64,000 bases of DNA from Paenibacillus glycinis (GCF_009909185.1 NZ_JAAAMV010000010.1:62001-126000), one strand, 5' to 3'. Positions 25,352 through 35,069 are shown, counted from the stretch's first letter. Program-made: numbers and translations. The notes: generated by a model not told the origin, from the letters alone.

Positions 25352-26884
25352 ATGAAAAAGACAAAGAAGCATTTGCTGGCCATCGGCGCAGCGGCACTCC
25401 TGACGACCGGCCTCGCGGGCTGCGGTTCGAATAACGCGACGAACGACGCGGCGACGAACAAGCCTGCCGACAACCAGGCGGCGCAGACGGACACGAACGC
25501 GCCGGCTGACGCGAACGCCGACAAGCCTGTCGATGCGGCCAATGCGCCTACGCTCGTCTGGTGGACGATCGGCGGCAACGTGCCCGCCAACTTCGACAAG
25601 GCGATCGCCGCGATGAACGCGTACACGGCCGAGAAGATCGGCGTGAAGGTCGACATCAAGGTCGCCAGCTGGGGCGATTGGGATACGAAGATCAACACGA
25701 TCGTGAACACCGGCGAGCCGTTCGACATCATGTTCACGAATAACAGCAAATACAACCAGCAAGTCAACTTGGGCGCGTTTGCGGATCTGACCGACGACGT
25801 GCAGGGCGAGACGCCGGATCTCTACAAGCTCATCCCGCAGAAGGTGTGGGACGGAACGAAGATCGGCGGCAAGGTGTACGCCGTGCCGACGTACAAGGAT
25901 TCGTCCTTGACCCAATACTGGGTGTTCGACGATACGTACGTGCAGAAATACGGCATCGACACCACGGCCATCAAGTCGCTCAAGGACCTCGACAAGCCGT
26001 TCCACGACATGAAGGCCGGCGAAGGCAAGAGCTTCTACCCGCTGTCGCTGACGCAGGGCGACGGGTTCAACGGCTTCTTCAACGGCTACGACGACATGAC
26101 GCTCGGCCTGGCGCCGCTCGGCGTCAAGGTGGACGACGCTTCCCGCAAGGTCGTCTCCGTGCTCGAGCAGCCGGAGATCATGGACGATCTGAAGCTGCTG
26201 CACCAATGGTACAAAGACGGCATCATCAACCCGGACGCGCCGACCAAGACGGAAGCGGACAAAGCCCGTCCGTTCTTCGCGGCGCAGGCGTTCCCGGGCG
26301 CGGAAGCCAGCTGGCAGATCAACGAAGGCGTCGCGAAGTACGACATGTTCCAAATCTTCGGGCCGATCTACACGACGAGCACGATCCAAGGCTCCTTGAA
26401 CGCGATCTCCGCCAACTCCAAGTACAAGAAGGAAGCGTTGAAATACCTGCAGCTGGTCAACACCGATCCGAAGCTGCGCAACATGCTCGCGTTCGGCGAG
26501 CTGGGCGTCGACTACGACAACGTGGACGGCGAGAAGATCATCGAGCGCAAAACGGATACGTGGCCGCTGGCCGCTTATACGCAAGGGACGTTCTTCGACC
26601 TGGCCGTAACGAAAGGCGCGCCGGAGGATCAGTGGGATCAGGTGCGCAAGCTGAACGACCAAGCGACCTCCTCGACCAACCTGGGCTTCGCCCTCGATAT
26701 CAGCAAGCTGAGCACCGAGGTCGCCAATACGAAGGCGGTGTGGGATAAATACCGCTACGAGCTGATGACGGGCGCTTCCGATCCGGCGACGACGGTGCCG
26801 AAGATCGTGTCGGAGATGAAAGCCGCCGGCATGGATACGATCATGAAGGCCGCGCAAGAACAGATCGACGCGTATTTCAAATAA
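25352..26884 (+). CDS. LplA-type substrate-binding lipoprotein
   Basis: The 510-residue protein has a lipobox GLAGC (Cys24), an Asn/Ala/Asp-rich linker of about 40 residues, and the LplA-family body with LVWWTIGGNVPANFDKAI at the start. AAAGGGAGG lies nine bases before ATG 25352; an ATG six bases upstream is too close to it. The large size and tandem with LplB/LplC-type permeases mark an oligosaccharide importer. A strong terminator follows, so the YesMN pair downstream is a separate unit. Confidence 0.88.
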   Translation: MKKTKKHLLAIGAAALLTTGLAGCGSNNATNDAATNKPADNQAAQTDTNAPADANADKPVDAANAPTLVWWTIGGNVPANFDKAIAAMNAYTAEKIGVKVDIKVASWGDWDTKINTIVNTGEPFDIMFTNNSKYNQQVNLGAFADLTDDVQGETPDLYKLIPQKVWDGTKIGGKVYAVPTYKDSSLTQYWVFDDTYVQKYGIDTTAIKSLKDLDKPFHDMKAGEGKSFYPLSLTQGDGFNGFFNGYDDMTLGLAPLGVKVDDASRKVVSVLEQPEIMDDLKLLHQWYKDGIINPDAPTKTEADKARPFFAAQAFPGAEASWQINEGVAKYDMFQIFGPIYTTSTIQGSLNAISANSKYKKEALKYLQLVNTDPKLRNMLAFGELGVDYDNVDGEKIIERKTDTWPLAAYTQGTFFDLAVTKGAPEDQWDQVRKLNDQATSSTNLGFALDISKLSTEVANTKAVWDKYRYELMTGASDPATTVPKIVSEMKAAGMDTIMKAAQEQIDAYFK

Positions 26885-26907
26885 GTTTCGCCGGTGAGCG
26901 TCATCGG

Positions 26908-26941
26908 AAAACCCGAACGGAGATTGCCGTTCGGGTTTTCT
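26908..26941 (+). terminator. Terminator after the LplBCA-like operon
   Basis: AAAACCCGAACGG and CCGTTCGGGTTTT form a perfect 13-base stem that ends in its own T-run. Confidence 0.9.
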
Positions 26942-27190
26942 GGCACGATACGCAAGATTGCTTAGTATTTAGCCTTGGTACGAAGCGAAAGTGCCGGCAG
27001 TTCGAATGAGAGTGACTTTGGTGAGCACCACGGGAACGCTCATCGAATCTGACGGGCTGCAGCGGCGGCTCCAACGGATTGCCATGGACCGAGCGCTGCA
27101 TTTTATTAGGCATTGCTTTTATCCGCGGCTGCGTTATATGGTTGAGCAAGCGAGGTGCGCGACAACAGCCTAATGCAAAGGAGACGCCGC
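26942..27190 (+). promoter_or_regulatory. Upstream region of the second YesM-type gene
   Basis: TTGCTT (27113-27118) and TATATG (27135-27140) with a 16-base spacer could be a promoter. AAAGGAG at 27178 is the ribosome site. The remainder shows nothing recognisable. Confidence 0.35.
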
Positions 27191-28951
27191 ATGCGTTCAT
27201 TCATGCAAATCAAGATCTATCGCGGCAAATTCATTGCATATGCGGTATTCGTGGTGTTCATCGGCCTGGCGCTCGGCGCGCTTACCTGCGCGGTGCTGCT
27301 GGACCAATGGGTCGGCAATTCGCGGAACGAAGCCGCCGGCGCGTTCTCGCGGGTGGAAAACACCCTGCAGTACGATGCGGACCGCATCGAGGCATTCATG
27401 CAGCGGGTGTATTCCAACGGCGGGCTGGTGACCGACATCCGCTGTTTCTTGGGCAACAGCGCGGAGGGCTATCTGACGAGCCGGCTGCAGGACAGCCATT
27501 ATAACCGGGCGCTCGTCTCCTTTCCCGACGACATCAAGTCCTTCCTGAGCAACGGCGGGCAGGGCGACATCACGCAGGTCAGCCTGCATACCGCGCAGGA
27601 GGGCAACGTCGTCCGCTTCGACAACAACGGCAACACGAGCTTTTTGTTCCGTCTGCCCAACACGGACGACGCGTTCAGCGAGACGATCCAGAAGGGCTTC
27701 GTTTATCGCAAAAAGCTGTCGGATCCGAACCAAATCTCCCGCCAGCTGGGCGAATTCCGCTTCCTGGTCAGCAGCGACCGGATCTTCAAGACGGTGCAGA
27801 ACGACCATCTGAGCGAGGCGGCGGCGGTCAGCGCTTCCGGGGACGTGTACCTCATAGCCGGCAGCGGCGGCAAAGCGGAGGAGCTGGTTCGCCGGGCGGT
27901 GGCGGACGGGCGTACCCACGGCTATCTGTCGACGGGCTTCGCGGACCGCGCGTACTTCGTGACGTTCGCTTCCACGGAGTTCGACTACCGGTTCGTCAGC
28001 ATCGTGGACGTGGCCCCGCTGATCCGCCAGAAGGCGAACGTCCTGCTCATCGTGTTCCTCATCGTGCTCGCGGCCATGATCTGCGTTCTCCTGCTGATCG
28101 TCTACAACCTGCGCGAGGACGCGAACTTCCTGCGGCGGATCATCAACGCCATCGGACGCGCCAAGACGGCCGACTTCACGCCGGTGAACCGCGCCCGCTA
28201 CCGGAAGAACGAATACGGCATGATCGCCCGGGAATTGGACGATATGATCCTGCAGCTGGATAAGCACATCCGCACCAATTATTTGCTCAAGCTCAAGCAG
28301 CAGGAAACCGAGATGAAAGCGCTTCAGCATCAGATCAATCCGCATTTTCTGTATAATACGCTTGAGGTGATCCGCTCCTTCGCGCTGGTGAACCGCGCCG
28401 ACGACACGTCCGACGCCATCGCCACCTTGGGCGCGCTGTACCGCGATATCGTGAAGAACGAAAATATCATTCCGCTCGGCAGCGAGCTGAATTTGCTCCA
28501 AAAATACTTGAAGATCATGGAATTCAAATATCCGAAACGGTTCTATTACCAGTTCAACGTGGACGAGGCGTTATTGTCCCTGCCGACCGTGAAATTCTGG
28601 CTGCAGCCGCTGGCGGAAAATTTCTTCATCCACGGCTTCCACCCGGAGAGCGAATTCAACCTGCTCGTCGTGAACGGCTGGGAGGAGGAGGAACGCTTCG
28701 TGCTGGAGATCGCGGACAACGGCAACTGGATCCCCGAAGCGCGCTTGGCGGAGATTCGCGGCAAGCTTTCCCGGGGCGACGACGCGCCGGGGGACAACAT
28801 CGGCCTGCGCAACGTCTATACCCGGCTGCACTTTTTCTACGGAGCGGGCTTCGGCATGACGATCGACAATAACGAGGAAGCGGGCGTGAAAGTATCCGTC
28901 ATTCTATCCAAGGAGGCTACCGACGATGTACAAGCTGTTGATCGTAGATGA
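27191..28951 (+). CDS. Second YesM-type sensor histidine kinase
   Basis: The 586-residue kinase has a first helix near residues 14-37 (FIAYAVFVVFIGLALGAL), an extracellular sensor region of about 240 residues, and a second helix VLLIVFLIVLAAMICVLLLI near 280. A HAMP-like region follows, then the His_kinase motif QHQINPHFLYNTLEV (His about 384) and an ATPase domain with PLAENFFIHGF and GLRNVYTRL. ATG 27191 is chosen because AAAGGAG lies seven bases upstream; more upstream ATGs lack a site. It overlaps the response regulator by 26 bases. It probably controls the adjacent LplBCA-like importer. Confidence 0.88.
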   Translation: MRSFMQIKIYRGKFIAYAVFVVFIGLALGALTCAVLLDQWVGNSRNEAAGAFSRVENTLQYDADRIEAFMQRVYSNGGLVTDIRCFLGNSAEGYLTSRLQDSHYNRALVSFPDDIKSFLSNGGQGDITQVSLHTAQEGNVVRFDNNGNTSFLFRLPNTDDAFSETIQKGFVYRKKLSDPNQISRQLGEFRFLVSSDRIFKTVQNDHLSEAAAVSASGDVYLIAGSGGKAEELVRRAVADGRTHGYLSTGFADRAYFVTFASTEFDYRFVSIVDVAPLIRQKANVLLIVFLIVLAAMICVLLLIVYNLREDANFLRRIINAIGRAKTADFTPVNRARYRKNEYGMIARELDDMILQLDKHIRTNYLLKLKQQETEMKALQHQINPHFLYNTLEVIRSFALVNRADDTSDAIATLGALYRDIVKNENIIPLGSELNLLQKYLKIMEFKYPKRFYYQFNVDEALLSLPTVKFWLQPLAENFFIHGFHPESEFNLLVVNGWEEEERFVLEIADNGNWIPEARLAEIRGKLSRGDDAPGDNIGLRNVYTRLHFFYGAGFGMTIDNNEEAGVKVSVILSKEATDDVQAVDRR

Positions 28952-29687
28952 CGAGCCGCAGATTCTGGAGGGAATGAAGCGGACGCTGGATTGGGAGAAG
29001 TACGGCTTCGGCCGCATCGAGACGAGCGAGACGTACGAGGGCGCGATCTCGAAGGCGGTGGATCTCATGCCGGATCTGGCGATCTTCGACGTATGCATCG
29101 GCAAGCAGCGCGGGTACGATGCCATCCATAAGCTGAACGAGCTGCGGCTTCCCGCCAAATACATCATCATGAGCGGCTACGGCGAATTCCAATACGCGCT
29201 GGAGGCCATTCGCTGCGGCGCCAAGGATTATCTGCTCAAGCCCGTCGACCGTTCGAAGCTGCAGCAGCTGGTCGAACGGATTATCGTGGAGGATTTGCAC
29301 GGCACGCTCGAAGGCGCGGATCGCGGCGACCTCGACACGGACCCGGTGCTCGGCGTGCGCTACGACGGCCTGTCCAAGCTGGCCAATCGCATCCTGCTGA
29401 TCGTCAAGGCGGAGTATGCCCAGAACTTGAATTTGAAATCGGTCGCGGAGCGGTTTCGCATGAACGGCACGTATCTCGGGCAGCTGTTTCTCAAGGAGAC
29501 GCAGATGAAATTTTCGGAATACCTGATGGCCTACCGGATGCTTCGCGCGCAGGAACGCATCCAAGCCACGGACGAGAAGATCATCAGCATCGCGCTCTCC
29601 GTCGGCTATCCCAACCTGAACTATTTTTATTCGCATTTCCATGCGTACTTCGGCAAATCGCCCTCGGAGCTGAGGAGAAAGGAATAG
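28926..29687 (+). CDS. Second YesN-type response regulator (REC + AraC HTH)
   Basis: The 253-residue regulator has a receiver domain with DDEPQ near residue 9, a phospho-acceptor Asp in LAIFDVCIGKQRG near 55, and Lys in YLLKPVDR near 105. A C-terminal AraC helix-turn-helix runs from about 160, ending FGKSPSELRRKE. As in the first pair, the long middle region of classical YesN is missing. It starts inside the kinase gene and is followed seven bases later by a binding-protein gene, so all three form one operon. Confidence 0.88.
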   Translation: MYKLLIVDDEPQILEGMKRTLDWEKYGFGRIETSETYEGAISKAVDLMPDLAIFDVCIGKQRGYDAIHKLNELRLPAKYIIMSGYGEFQYALEAIRCGAKDYLLKPVDRSKLQQLVERIIVEDLHGTLEGADRGDLDTDPVLGVRYDGLSKLANRILLIVKAEYAQNLNLKSVAERFRMNGTYLGQLFLKETQMKFSEYLMAYRMLRAQERIQATDEKIISIALSVGYPNLNYFYSHFHAYFGKSPSELRRKE

Positions 29688-29694
29688 CGCCGCC

Positions 29695-31215
29695 ATGCCA
29701 CAACAACGGAATCGGGTTCGTATCGCGGCATCCTTCGCGTGGATCGCCATGCTGATGCTGCCGCTGGCCGGCTGCTTCTCCGGGGCCGATCGGGAGGAGC
29801 ATGCCGCAAAGGCCGGCAACACGGTGAATTTGATCTATTACACGATCGGGGATCCCGACGCGGACCTGCAGATGGTCAACGACCGGATCAACGAGGTCCT
29901 GGCCAAGAAAATCGGCGTGACCGTCACGTACGTCAAAGTAGGCTGGCAGGAGTACGCGGATCGGCTGAACACCCTCGTATCGGCGGGCACGCCCTTCGAC
30001 ATCGCGTTCGCGCCGGAGTACACCACGTACGCGCAGCGCGGCGCATGGCTGAAGCTGAACGACTATCTGTCCACGGCGGGGAAGGACATGTACGAGGCGA
30101 TCGACCCGATCTTCTGGCAGGGCGTGACGATGGACGACGGCGGCATCTACGGGGTGCCGACCAACAAGGAGCTGGCCGTGCGCGACCAATGGATGTACCC
30201 GGAAGCGCTGATCAAGAAGTACGGGATCGACATCTCGAAGTACACGACGCTCGCTTCCCTGGAACCGCTGTTCCGGCTGATCAAGCAGAAGGAACCGACG
30301 TACCAGATCATGGACCTCGACAAGGATTCCCAGAACTTCTTCGCCTTGGACGGCTACGAATACGTGTCGGAAAAGACGCTTCCGCTCATGATACGGGCTT
30401 TGGATCGCAGCGCGCCGGTGGTGAATATCTTCGAAACGGAAGAAGCCCGGAACGTGCTGGACATCCTTCGGCGCTATTACATGGAGGGTTACATCAACGA
30501 GGACGCGGCCCTGCGGGAGAGCCAAGGGCTGAAGCGGGGCGCGCGGGTATTCTGGAAAGCCGCGGGCGGCGGCCCGCTGTCGGAGAACAGCTGGAGCAAG
30601 GATCGCGGCTACCGGCTCGTGGCGTATCCCGTGACGCCCGCGCTCATCACGACGGAATCCGTGCGGGGAGGGGTCATGGCCGTCAGCGCGGATACGAAGC
30701 ATCCCGTCGAGAGCGTCAAGTTCCTCAATCTGCTGAACACGGATCCCGAGGTGCGCAACCTGTTCAATTTCGGCATCGAGGGCGTTCATTACACGCTGAA
30801 CCGCAGCGGCCAGGTGGTGCCCAAGCCCGCCAAAGACAGCAACGGCAATCCCATCCCTGACGCGCCGCCCAGCTACGGAGGCGTGCAGTACACGCAGGGC
30901 AATTGGTTCATCCTGAAGACCATGGGCGGGCAATTCCCGGATCCCTTGGACAAATGGAACCAGTTCCGCGCCGGCAACAAGGAGGCCGTCAAATCGAGCA
31001 CGCTGGGCTTCACGCCGGATTTATCCCGGATGCCGATCCAGCTGCAGAACATCCAGATGGTCTGGGAGAAATACTATCCCAGCCTGATGACCGGCAGCGT
31101 GAACGTGGACGAGGAGCTGCCGAAGTTCAACCGGGAGCTGCGGCAGGCGGGCATTGACGAGGTCCGGGCCGAAGTGCAGCGGCAGCTGGACGCCTGGCGC
31201 GCAACCCATTCGTAG
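29695..31215 (+). CDS. Second LplA-like substrate-binding lipoprotein, co-transcribed with YesMN
   Basis: The 506-residue protein has a lipobox PLAGC (Cys27) and the LplA-family body (NLIYYTIGDPDADLQMVNDR at its start). It resembles the upstream LplA-like protein in length and layout but lacks the Asn/Ala linker and is clearly divergent. It has no permease genes of its own and sits immediately behind the two-component pair. It may feed the upstream permeases, or serve as an extracellular sensor subunit for the YesM-type kinase. AAGGAATAGCGCC precedes the ATG. The gene converges on eutC with 23 bases between. Confidence 0.85.
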   Translation: MPQQRNRVRIAASFAWIAMLMLPLAGCFSGADREEHAAKAGNTVNLIYYTIGDPDADLQMVNDRINEVLAKKIGVTVTYVKVGWQEYADRLNTLVSAGTPFDIAFAPEYTTYAQRGAWLKLNDYLSTAGKDMYEAIDPIFWQGVTMDDGGIYGVPTNKELAVRDQWMYPEALIKKYGIDISKYTTLASLEPLFRLIKQKEPTYQIMDLDKDSQNFFALDGYEYVSEKTLPLMIRALDRSAPVVNIFETEEARNVLDILRRYYMEGYINEDAALRESQGLKRGARVFWKAAGGGPLSENSWSKDRGYRLVAYPVTPALITTESVRGGVMAVSADTKHPVESVKFLNLLNTDPEVRNLFNFGIEGVHYTLNRSGQVVPKPAKDSNGNPIPDAPPSYGGVQYTQGNWFILKTMGGQFPDPLDKWNQFRAGNKEAVKSSTLGFTPDLSRMPIQLQNIQMVWEKYYPSLMTGSVNVDEELPKFNRELRQAGIDEVRAEVQRQLDAWRATHS

Positions 31216-31238
31216 CGCGGAAGCGGCGGCCGCGGCGC

Positions 31239-31961
31239 TTAGACGTCGAGCTTTACGCCGCTCGCCTGCTGCTCGATCATCTTGCGCAGCAGCGTGCCGA
31301 TGTGGGCGCCGGCTTCCACGGGCGGCGTGCCGCCGGGGTGAATATTGGAGATGACCATCCGGTCGGAATCCCTTCGGCCCGGACCCGGGCGATAGCACAT
31401 ATAAGCGCTCATGGACGCGGCGGTGACGAGGCCCGGCCGTTCCCCGATGAGCAGGACGAGCGCTTCGGGCTTCAGCAGGCGGCCGATGTCGTCCATGACG
31501 CCGACCCGCCCGCCCCGCACGAAGAAGGCCGTCCCTTCGGCCAGGCCGTTCACCGCCAAGGCATCGCGAAGGGCGGGCAGCACGTCCGCCAGATTGTCGT
31601 CGATCGCGCGGCCGCTCAGCCCGTCGGAGACGACGATCTGCACCTGAGGGGCGGAAACGCAGCGGTCGGCGAGCATCCGGGCGCTCTCCTCGGTCAACAA
31701 GCGGCCGCTTCCGGGGTATTTCAGATAATGCTCCTTGTCCCGGTACTGCGTGTCCGCCGAGAACAGGCCGAATTCGTCGAGCGTCTCCGGCTTAACCTCG
31801 CCATAGACGGCATCCACCGCCGCCGCGTGATCCAGCCGGAAGCGCAGCATGTCCTTTGTCGGCGGCCGGGTCCCGGCCCGTCCGACATCCAGTCTGGCCG
31901 GCGTGTGCGACATCCACGCGCGAAAACGATCCGTTCCTTGGCCGTCTCCGGTCTCTTTCAT
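31239..31961 (-). CDS. eutC: Ethanolamine ammonia-lyase small subunit EutC
   Basis: The 240-residue protein matches EutC: SHTPARLDVGRAGTRPPTKD near residue 18, the QIVVSDGLSGRAIDDN segment near 130, and GERPGLVTAASMSAYMCYRP near 195. With EutB it binds adenosylcobalamin and splits ethanolamine into acetaldehyde and ammonia. It is last in a three-gene operon, 30 bases after eutB. No Eut shell, dehydrogenase or permease gene lies in the window, so this is a minimal nitrogen-acquisition type set. Confidence 0.93.
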   Translation of the reverse strand: MKETGDGQGTDRFRAWMSHTPARLDVGRAGTRPPTKDMLRFRLDHAAAVDAVYGEVKPETLDEFGLFSADTQYRDKEHYLKYPGSGRLLTEESARMLADRCVSAPQVQIVVSDGLSGRAIDDNLADVLPALRDALAVNGLAEGTAFFVRGGRVGVMDDIGRLLKPEALVLLIGERPGLVTAASMSAYMCYRPGPGRRDSDRMVISNIHPGGTPPVEAGAHIGTLLRKMIEQQASGVKLDV

Positions 31962-31991
31962 GAGCTCCGCCTCCTCCGATGTACGTTCGGC

Positions 31992-33356
31992 TTAATAGAT
32001 GAATCTTCTGGCGTCTCCGGCCGCCGCGGTCAGCCGCCCGCCCGCGAGTATGCCGGCTTCCTCCAGCCAGGTCTCGAAAGCGGGAGCGGGACGTTTGCCC
32101 AGCGTCTCGCGGATCGTCGCGATATCGTGATAGCTCAAGGACTGATAGTTCAGCATGCAGTCGTCCGCCATCGGAACGCCGATCACGAAATTCACGCCCG
32201 CCGTAGCGAGCAGCACGCCGAGTGCCTCCATGTCGTTCTGATCCGCCTTCATATGGTTCGTGTAGCACACGTCCACGCCCATCGGCAGCCCGTGCATCTT
32301 CCCCATAAAATGATCCTCCAAGCCGGCCCGGATCACCTGCTTGCTGTCGTAGAGATACTCGGGCCCGATAAAGCCGACCACCGTGTTCACGATGAACGGA
32401 TCGAATCGGCGGGCCAGTCCGTAGCATCGCGCCTCCAGCGTCACTTGATCGATGCCGTGATGCGCGTTCGCGGACAGCTCCGAGCCCTGTCCCGTCTCGA
32501 AATACCAGCGGTTCGGGCCGTCCGCCGTTCCCTCTGACCGGATCAGGGCATCCGCTTCCCGCAGCAGCGCCAAGTCGATGCCGAAGCCGCGGTTTCCTTC
32601 CTCCGTGCCGGCCAGGCTCTGGAACAGCAGATCCGCCGGAGCGCCGCCCTGCACCGCCCGCATCTGGGTGGTGACATGCCCCAGCACGCAGTTCTGCGTC
32701 GGAATGTTCCAATGGGCGATGACTTCCCGCGTCGCGTGCAGCAGCGATTTGATCGTCTCCGCCGCGTCGCCGACGGGATTGATGCCGATGACCGCATCGC
32801 CGACGCCGTAGGCCAGCGCTTCGAACAACGAAGCCTTCATGCCCGTCGCGTGGTCGGTCGGATGGTTGGGCTGCGCCCGCGAGGACAGCGTGCCCCGGTA
32901 GCCGATCGAGGTGCGGCAGGTCGTGATCACCTCGATCTTGGCCGCGGCCTGAATCAGATCGAGATTGGACATCAGCTTGCACAAGGCCGCGATCATCTCG
33001 CTCGTCATCCCCCGGCCGATTCGCAGCAGCTCGCTGCCGTCCGTCTCCGTGCGCAGGACGTATTCCCGCAGCTCGGCCACCGACCAGCCGCGAATGGAGG
33101 CATACGTCCCTTCGTCGATGCCTTCTTCGATCGCGCGCGAGACCTCGTCGTTCTCCGGCGGAAGCGGCGAATGCAGGCGGATCTCGGACAGCAAGCAGTC
33201 GGCGAGCAGCGATTTGGCCGCGACGCGCTCCGTCATGTCCGCCGCGGCGATGCCGGCGAGCGCATCGCCGGAGCGCTCCTCGTTCGCTTTGGCGAGCAGG
33301 TCCGTCAGATCGCGGAAGCGGTATTCCTTGCCCCTGAGCGTGGTACGGAGCTTCAT
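31992..33356 (-). CDS. eutB: Ethanolamine ammonia-lyase large subunit EutB
   Basis: The 454-residue TIM-barrel subunit carries family motifs CRTSIGYRGTLSSRAQPNHP (about residue 160), GINPVGDAAETIKSLLH, WYFETGQGSELSANAHHG and CYTNHMKADQNDMEALGVLL. AAAGGGG precedes the ATG. It holds the active site and the corrin-binding face with EutC. Length equals that of E. coli EutB. The 122-base gap to eutA holds a small CGGGTA/TACCCG hairpin. Confidence 0.95.
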   Translation of the reverse strand: MKLRTTLRGKEYRFRDLTDLLAKANEERSGDALAGIAAADMTERVAAKSLLADCLLSEIRLHSPLPPENDEVSRAIEEGIDEGTYASIRGWSVAELREYVLRTETDGSELLRIGRGMTSEMIAALCKLMSNLDLIQAAAKIEVITTCRTSIGYRGTLSSRAQPNHPTDHATGMKASLFEALAYGVGDAVIGINPVGDAAETIKSLLHATREVIAHWNIPTQNCVLGHVTTQMRAVQGGAPADLLFQSLAGTEEGNRGFGIDLALLREADALIRSEGTADGPNRWYFETGQGSELSANAHHGIDQVTLEARCYGLARRFDPFIVNTVVGFIGPEYLYDSKQVIRAGLEDHFMGKMHGLPMGVDVCYTNHMKADQNDMEALGVLLATAGVNFVIGVPMADDCMLNYQSLSYHDIATIRETLGKRPAPAFETWLEEAGILAGGRLTAAAGDARRFIY

Positions 33357-33478
33357 GCGTCATTCCCCTTTCTTGGTTCGGGTACTTTACCCGATTCGGA
33401 TACCTTGCTTGACTTCTGATCGTTTCCTTGCCCGCATGTCGTTTGAGCTCGACCGCCTTCGCATAGGGAAGGCGCGGT

Positions 33479-34960
33479 TTACCCGCCGAACAGAAGGCTT
33501 TTGACGATGACCGGCACGACGTCCTCCCGGAGGGGCTCGCCCACGTCGAGATAATCGCCCTCCTGCGGGACGAGCTGATCAAGGCAGACCAGCTTCCGGC
33601 GCCACGGCTCGCCAAGCTTGCCGAACAATCGGTTGCCGAGCGACTTGGCCATGTCGTTGCTGCAGACGAGCAGGAGGATCGACTCCTGCAGCTTCGCCGA
33701 AGCATAGGCCGCGATCAGCGCGTCGGCGATGCTCGATAATCGCCGGTAGGAGACGTAGCCCGGCGCGCGAAGGCCGAGCGCGAATGGCGGATCGCCGCCT
33801 TGCTCCCGGCCGTACAGCGCGCATCCGCGGGCGACGGCTTCGGCCGCGGCGTGCGCCAAGAGCCCGGCATCCGTCCCGGCATCGGCCGCTTCCGGCGGCC
33901 ATTCGCAGACGACCACCGGCACGTTGCGCAGCGGCAGCACGCCCGGACTGCAATACAGCGTGGCGCCGCTGAGCGCCGCGGTCTGCGTGCCCGCCCCGAT
34001 CACCGTCGCCCGCGCCGATTGCTCCGCGGCCCGCACCGGAACGGCGAAGGTCCCGGCGAGCTCGGCCAGGCCGGCGGCCAGCAGCGGGCCGATGTCGCCG
34101 AACCTTGCCGTCTCGGCCGCGCTGGCGGGCGGAGGCCCTTCCATCAGAGCGCCGACTCCGCCGGAGATCCAGATTTCCGCCGGACACGGCAGATGCGCGG
34201 CGGGCTGCCCGACGAACAGCGCCTTTGACCCGGCGAGGGCCGCGGCCTCTCCGCATACGCAGCGGAGCAAGGTGTCCGACATGGCCCGGCATACGCGCTG
34301 CAGCGCATCGAACGAAGCTTCCGATCCTTCCGGAGGCAGCGGCGGGACGTCCCCCGAGCCGGCCGACCATTCCTTCAGGGCCGGGGCCGCGTAGCGCACG
34401 CGGCCGCTCCGCTCCAGCCGGACCAGGCGTCCGCCGACATGGAACGTCGCGGTGGCCACCGGCTGTCCCCGGCGGAAGTAAACCGCATTGGCGGTGCCGC
34501 CTCCGATGTCCACATTGGCGACGATGCCGTCCGTCTCCAGCGATCGCCGCTGCGCGCCGGAGCCTTTGCCGGCGAGCAGCGCCTCCAGATCCGCGCCGGC
34601 GGCAGCCGCCACGAATGGCCCGGCATGCCGGGCCAGCCCGTGCGCCAGCTGCTCGGCGTTGCGCTTCGTGGCCGTCTCCCCCGTGATCAGTACGGCGCCC
34701 GTCTGCACCTGCTCCGCAACGATTCCCGCGCCGGCATAGCCTTCGTCCAGCAGCGCGACGACGGCGGGAACGTCGATGGCCTCGTCGCCGCTGAGCGGAG
34801 TCGGATAGATCGGGCTGACGTGCGCCAGGATTCTATCGGCGATTTCATAGCGCGGCAGGGCCGATCCGTCGGAGACGAGCGTCAGCTTCAGCCGGGACAG
34901 AATCCATTTGGTCGTGCTGGTGCCGATATCGATGCCGACGCTGGTCAGCCAGTGCTCCAC
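33479..34960 (-). CDS. eutA: Ethanolamine ammonia-lyase reactivating factor EutA
   Basis: The 493-residue protein has the EutA start VEHWLTSVGIDIGTSTTKWI with an ASKHA-type phosphate loop, and a second phosphate loop in VANVDIGGGTANAVYF near residue 150. It uses ATP to exchange damaged cobalamin from EutBC. GTG 34960 is chosen because AAGGGGG lies eight bases upstream. The frame stays open 43 codons further upstream through the leader hairpin, but without a ribosome site and against the family start. It is first in eutABC. Confidence 0.9.
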   Translation of the reverse strand: MEHWLTSVGIDIGTSTTKWILSRLKLTLVSDGSALPRYEIADRILAHVSPIYPTPLSGDEAIDVPAVVALLDEGYAGAGIVAEQVQTGAVLITGETATKRNAEQLAHGLARHAGPFVAAAAGADLEALLAGKGSGAQRRSLETDGIVANVDIGGGTANAVYFRRGQPVATATFHVGGRLVRLERSGRVRYAAPALKEWSAGSGDVPPLPPEGSEASFDALQRVCRAMSDTLLRCVCGEAAALAGSKALFVGQPAAHLPCPAEIWISGGVGALMEGPPPASAAETARFGDIGPLLAAGLAELAGTFAVPVRAAEQSARATVIGAGTQTAALSGATLYCSPGVLPLRNVPVVVCEWPPEAADAGTDAGLLAHAAAEAVARGCALYGREQGGDPPFALGLRAPGYVSYRRLSSIADALIAAYASAKLQESILLLVCSNDMAKSLGNRLFGKLGEPWRRKLVCLDQLVPQEGDYLDVGEPLREDVVPVIVKSLLFGG

Positions 34961-34992
34961 GATCCGTGCCCCCTTTATAACCGCTGCATAGC

Positions 34993-35069
34993 AAAAGATG
35001 CTTCGAGCAGACAATCCGTTGCCCGCCTCGATCGTGGTGAGAATCGGTTCATTGTCTGCTCCAAGCATC
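34993..35069 (-). promoter_or_regulatory. Leader hairpin before eutA
   Basis: On the minus strand GATGCTTGGAGCAGACAAT pairs with ATTGTCTGCTCGAAGCATC (19 bases, one mismatch) across a ~35-base loop and is followed by TTTT. It lies between the promoter and the eutA ribosome site. It could be a terminator-like attenuator or an operator; ethanolamine operons of Firmicutes are often controlled by antitermination. Confidence 0.5.

Noticed and set aside
31239-34960. A full ethanolamine-utilisation microcompartment locus
   Set aside because: Only eutA, eutB and eutC are present; no shell, dehydrogenase or transporter genes lie on either side.
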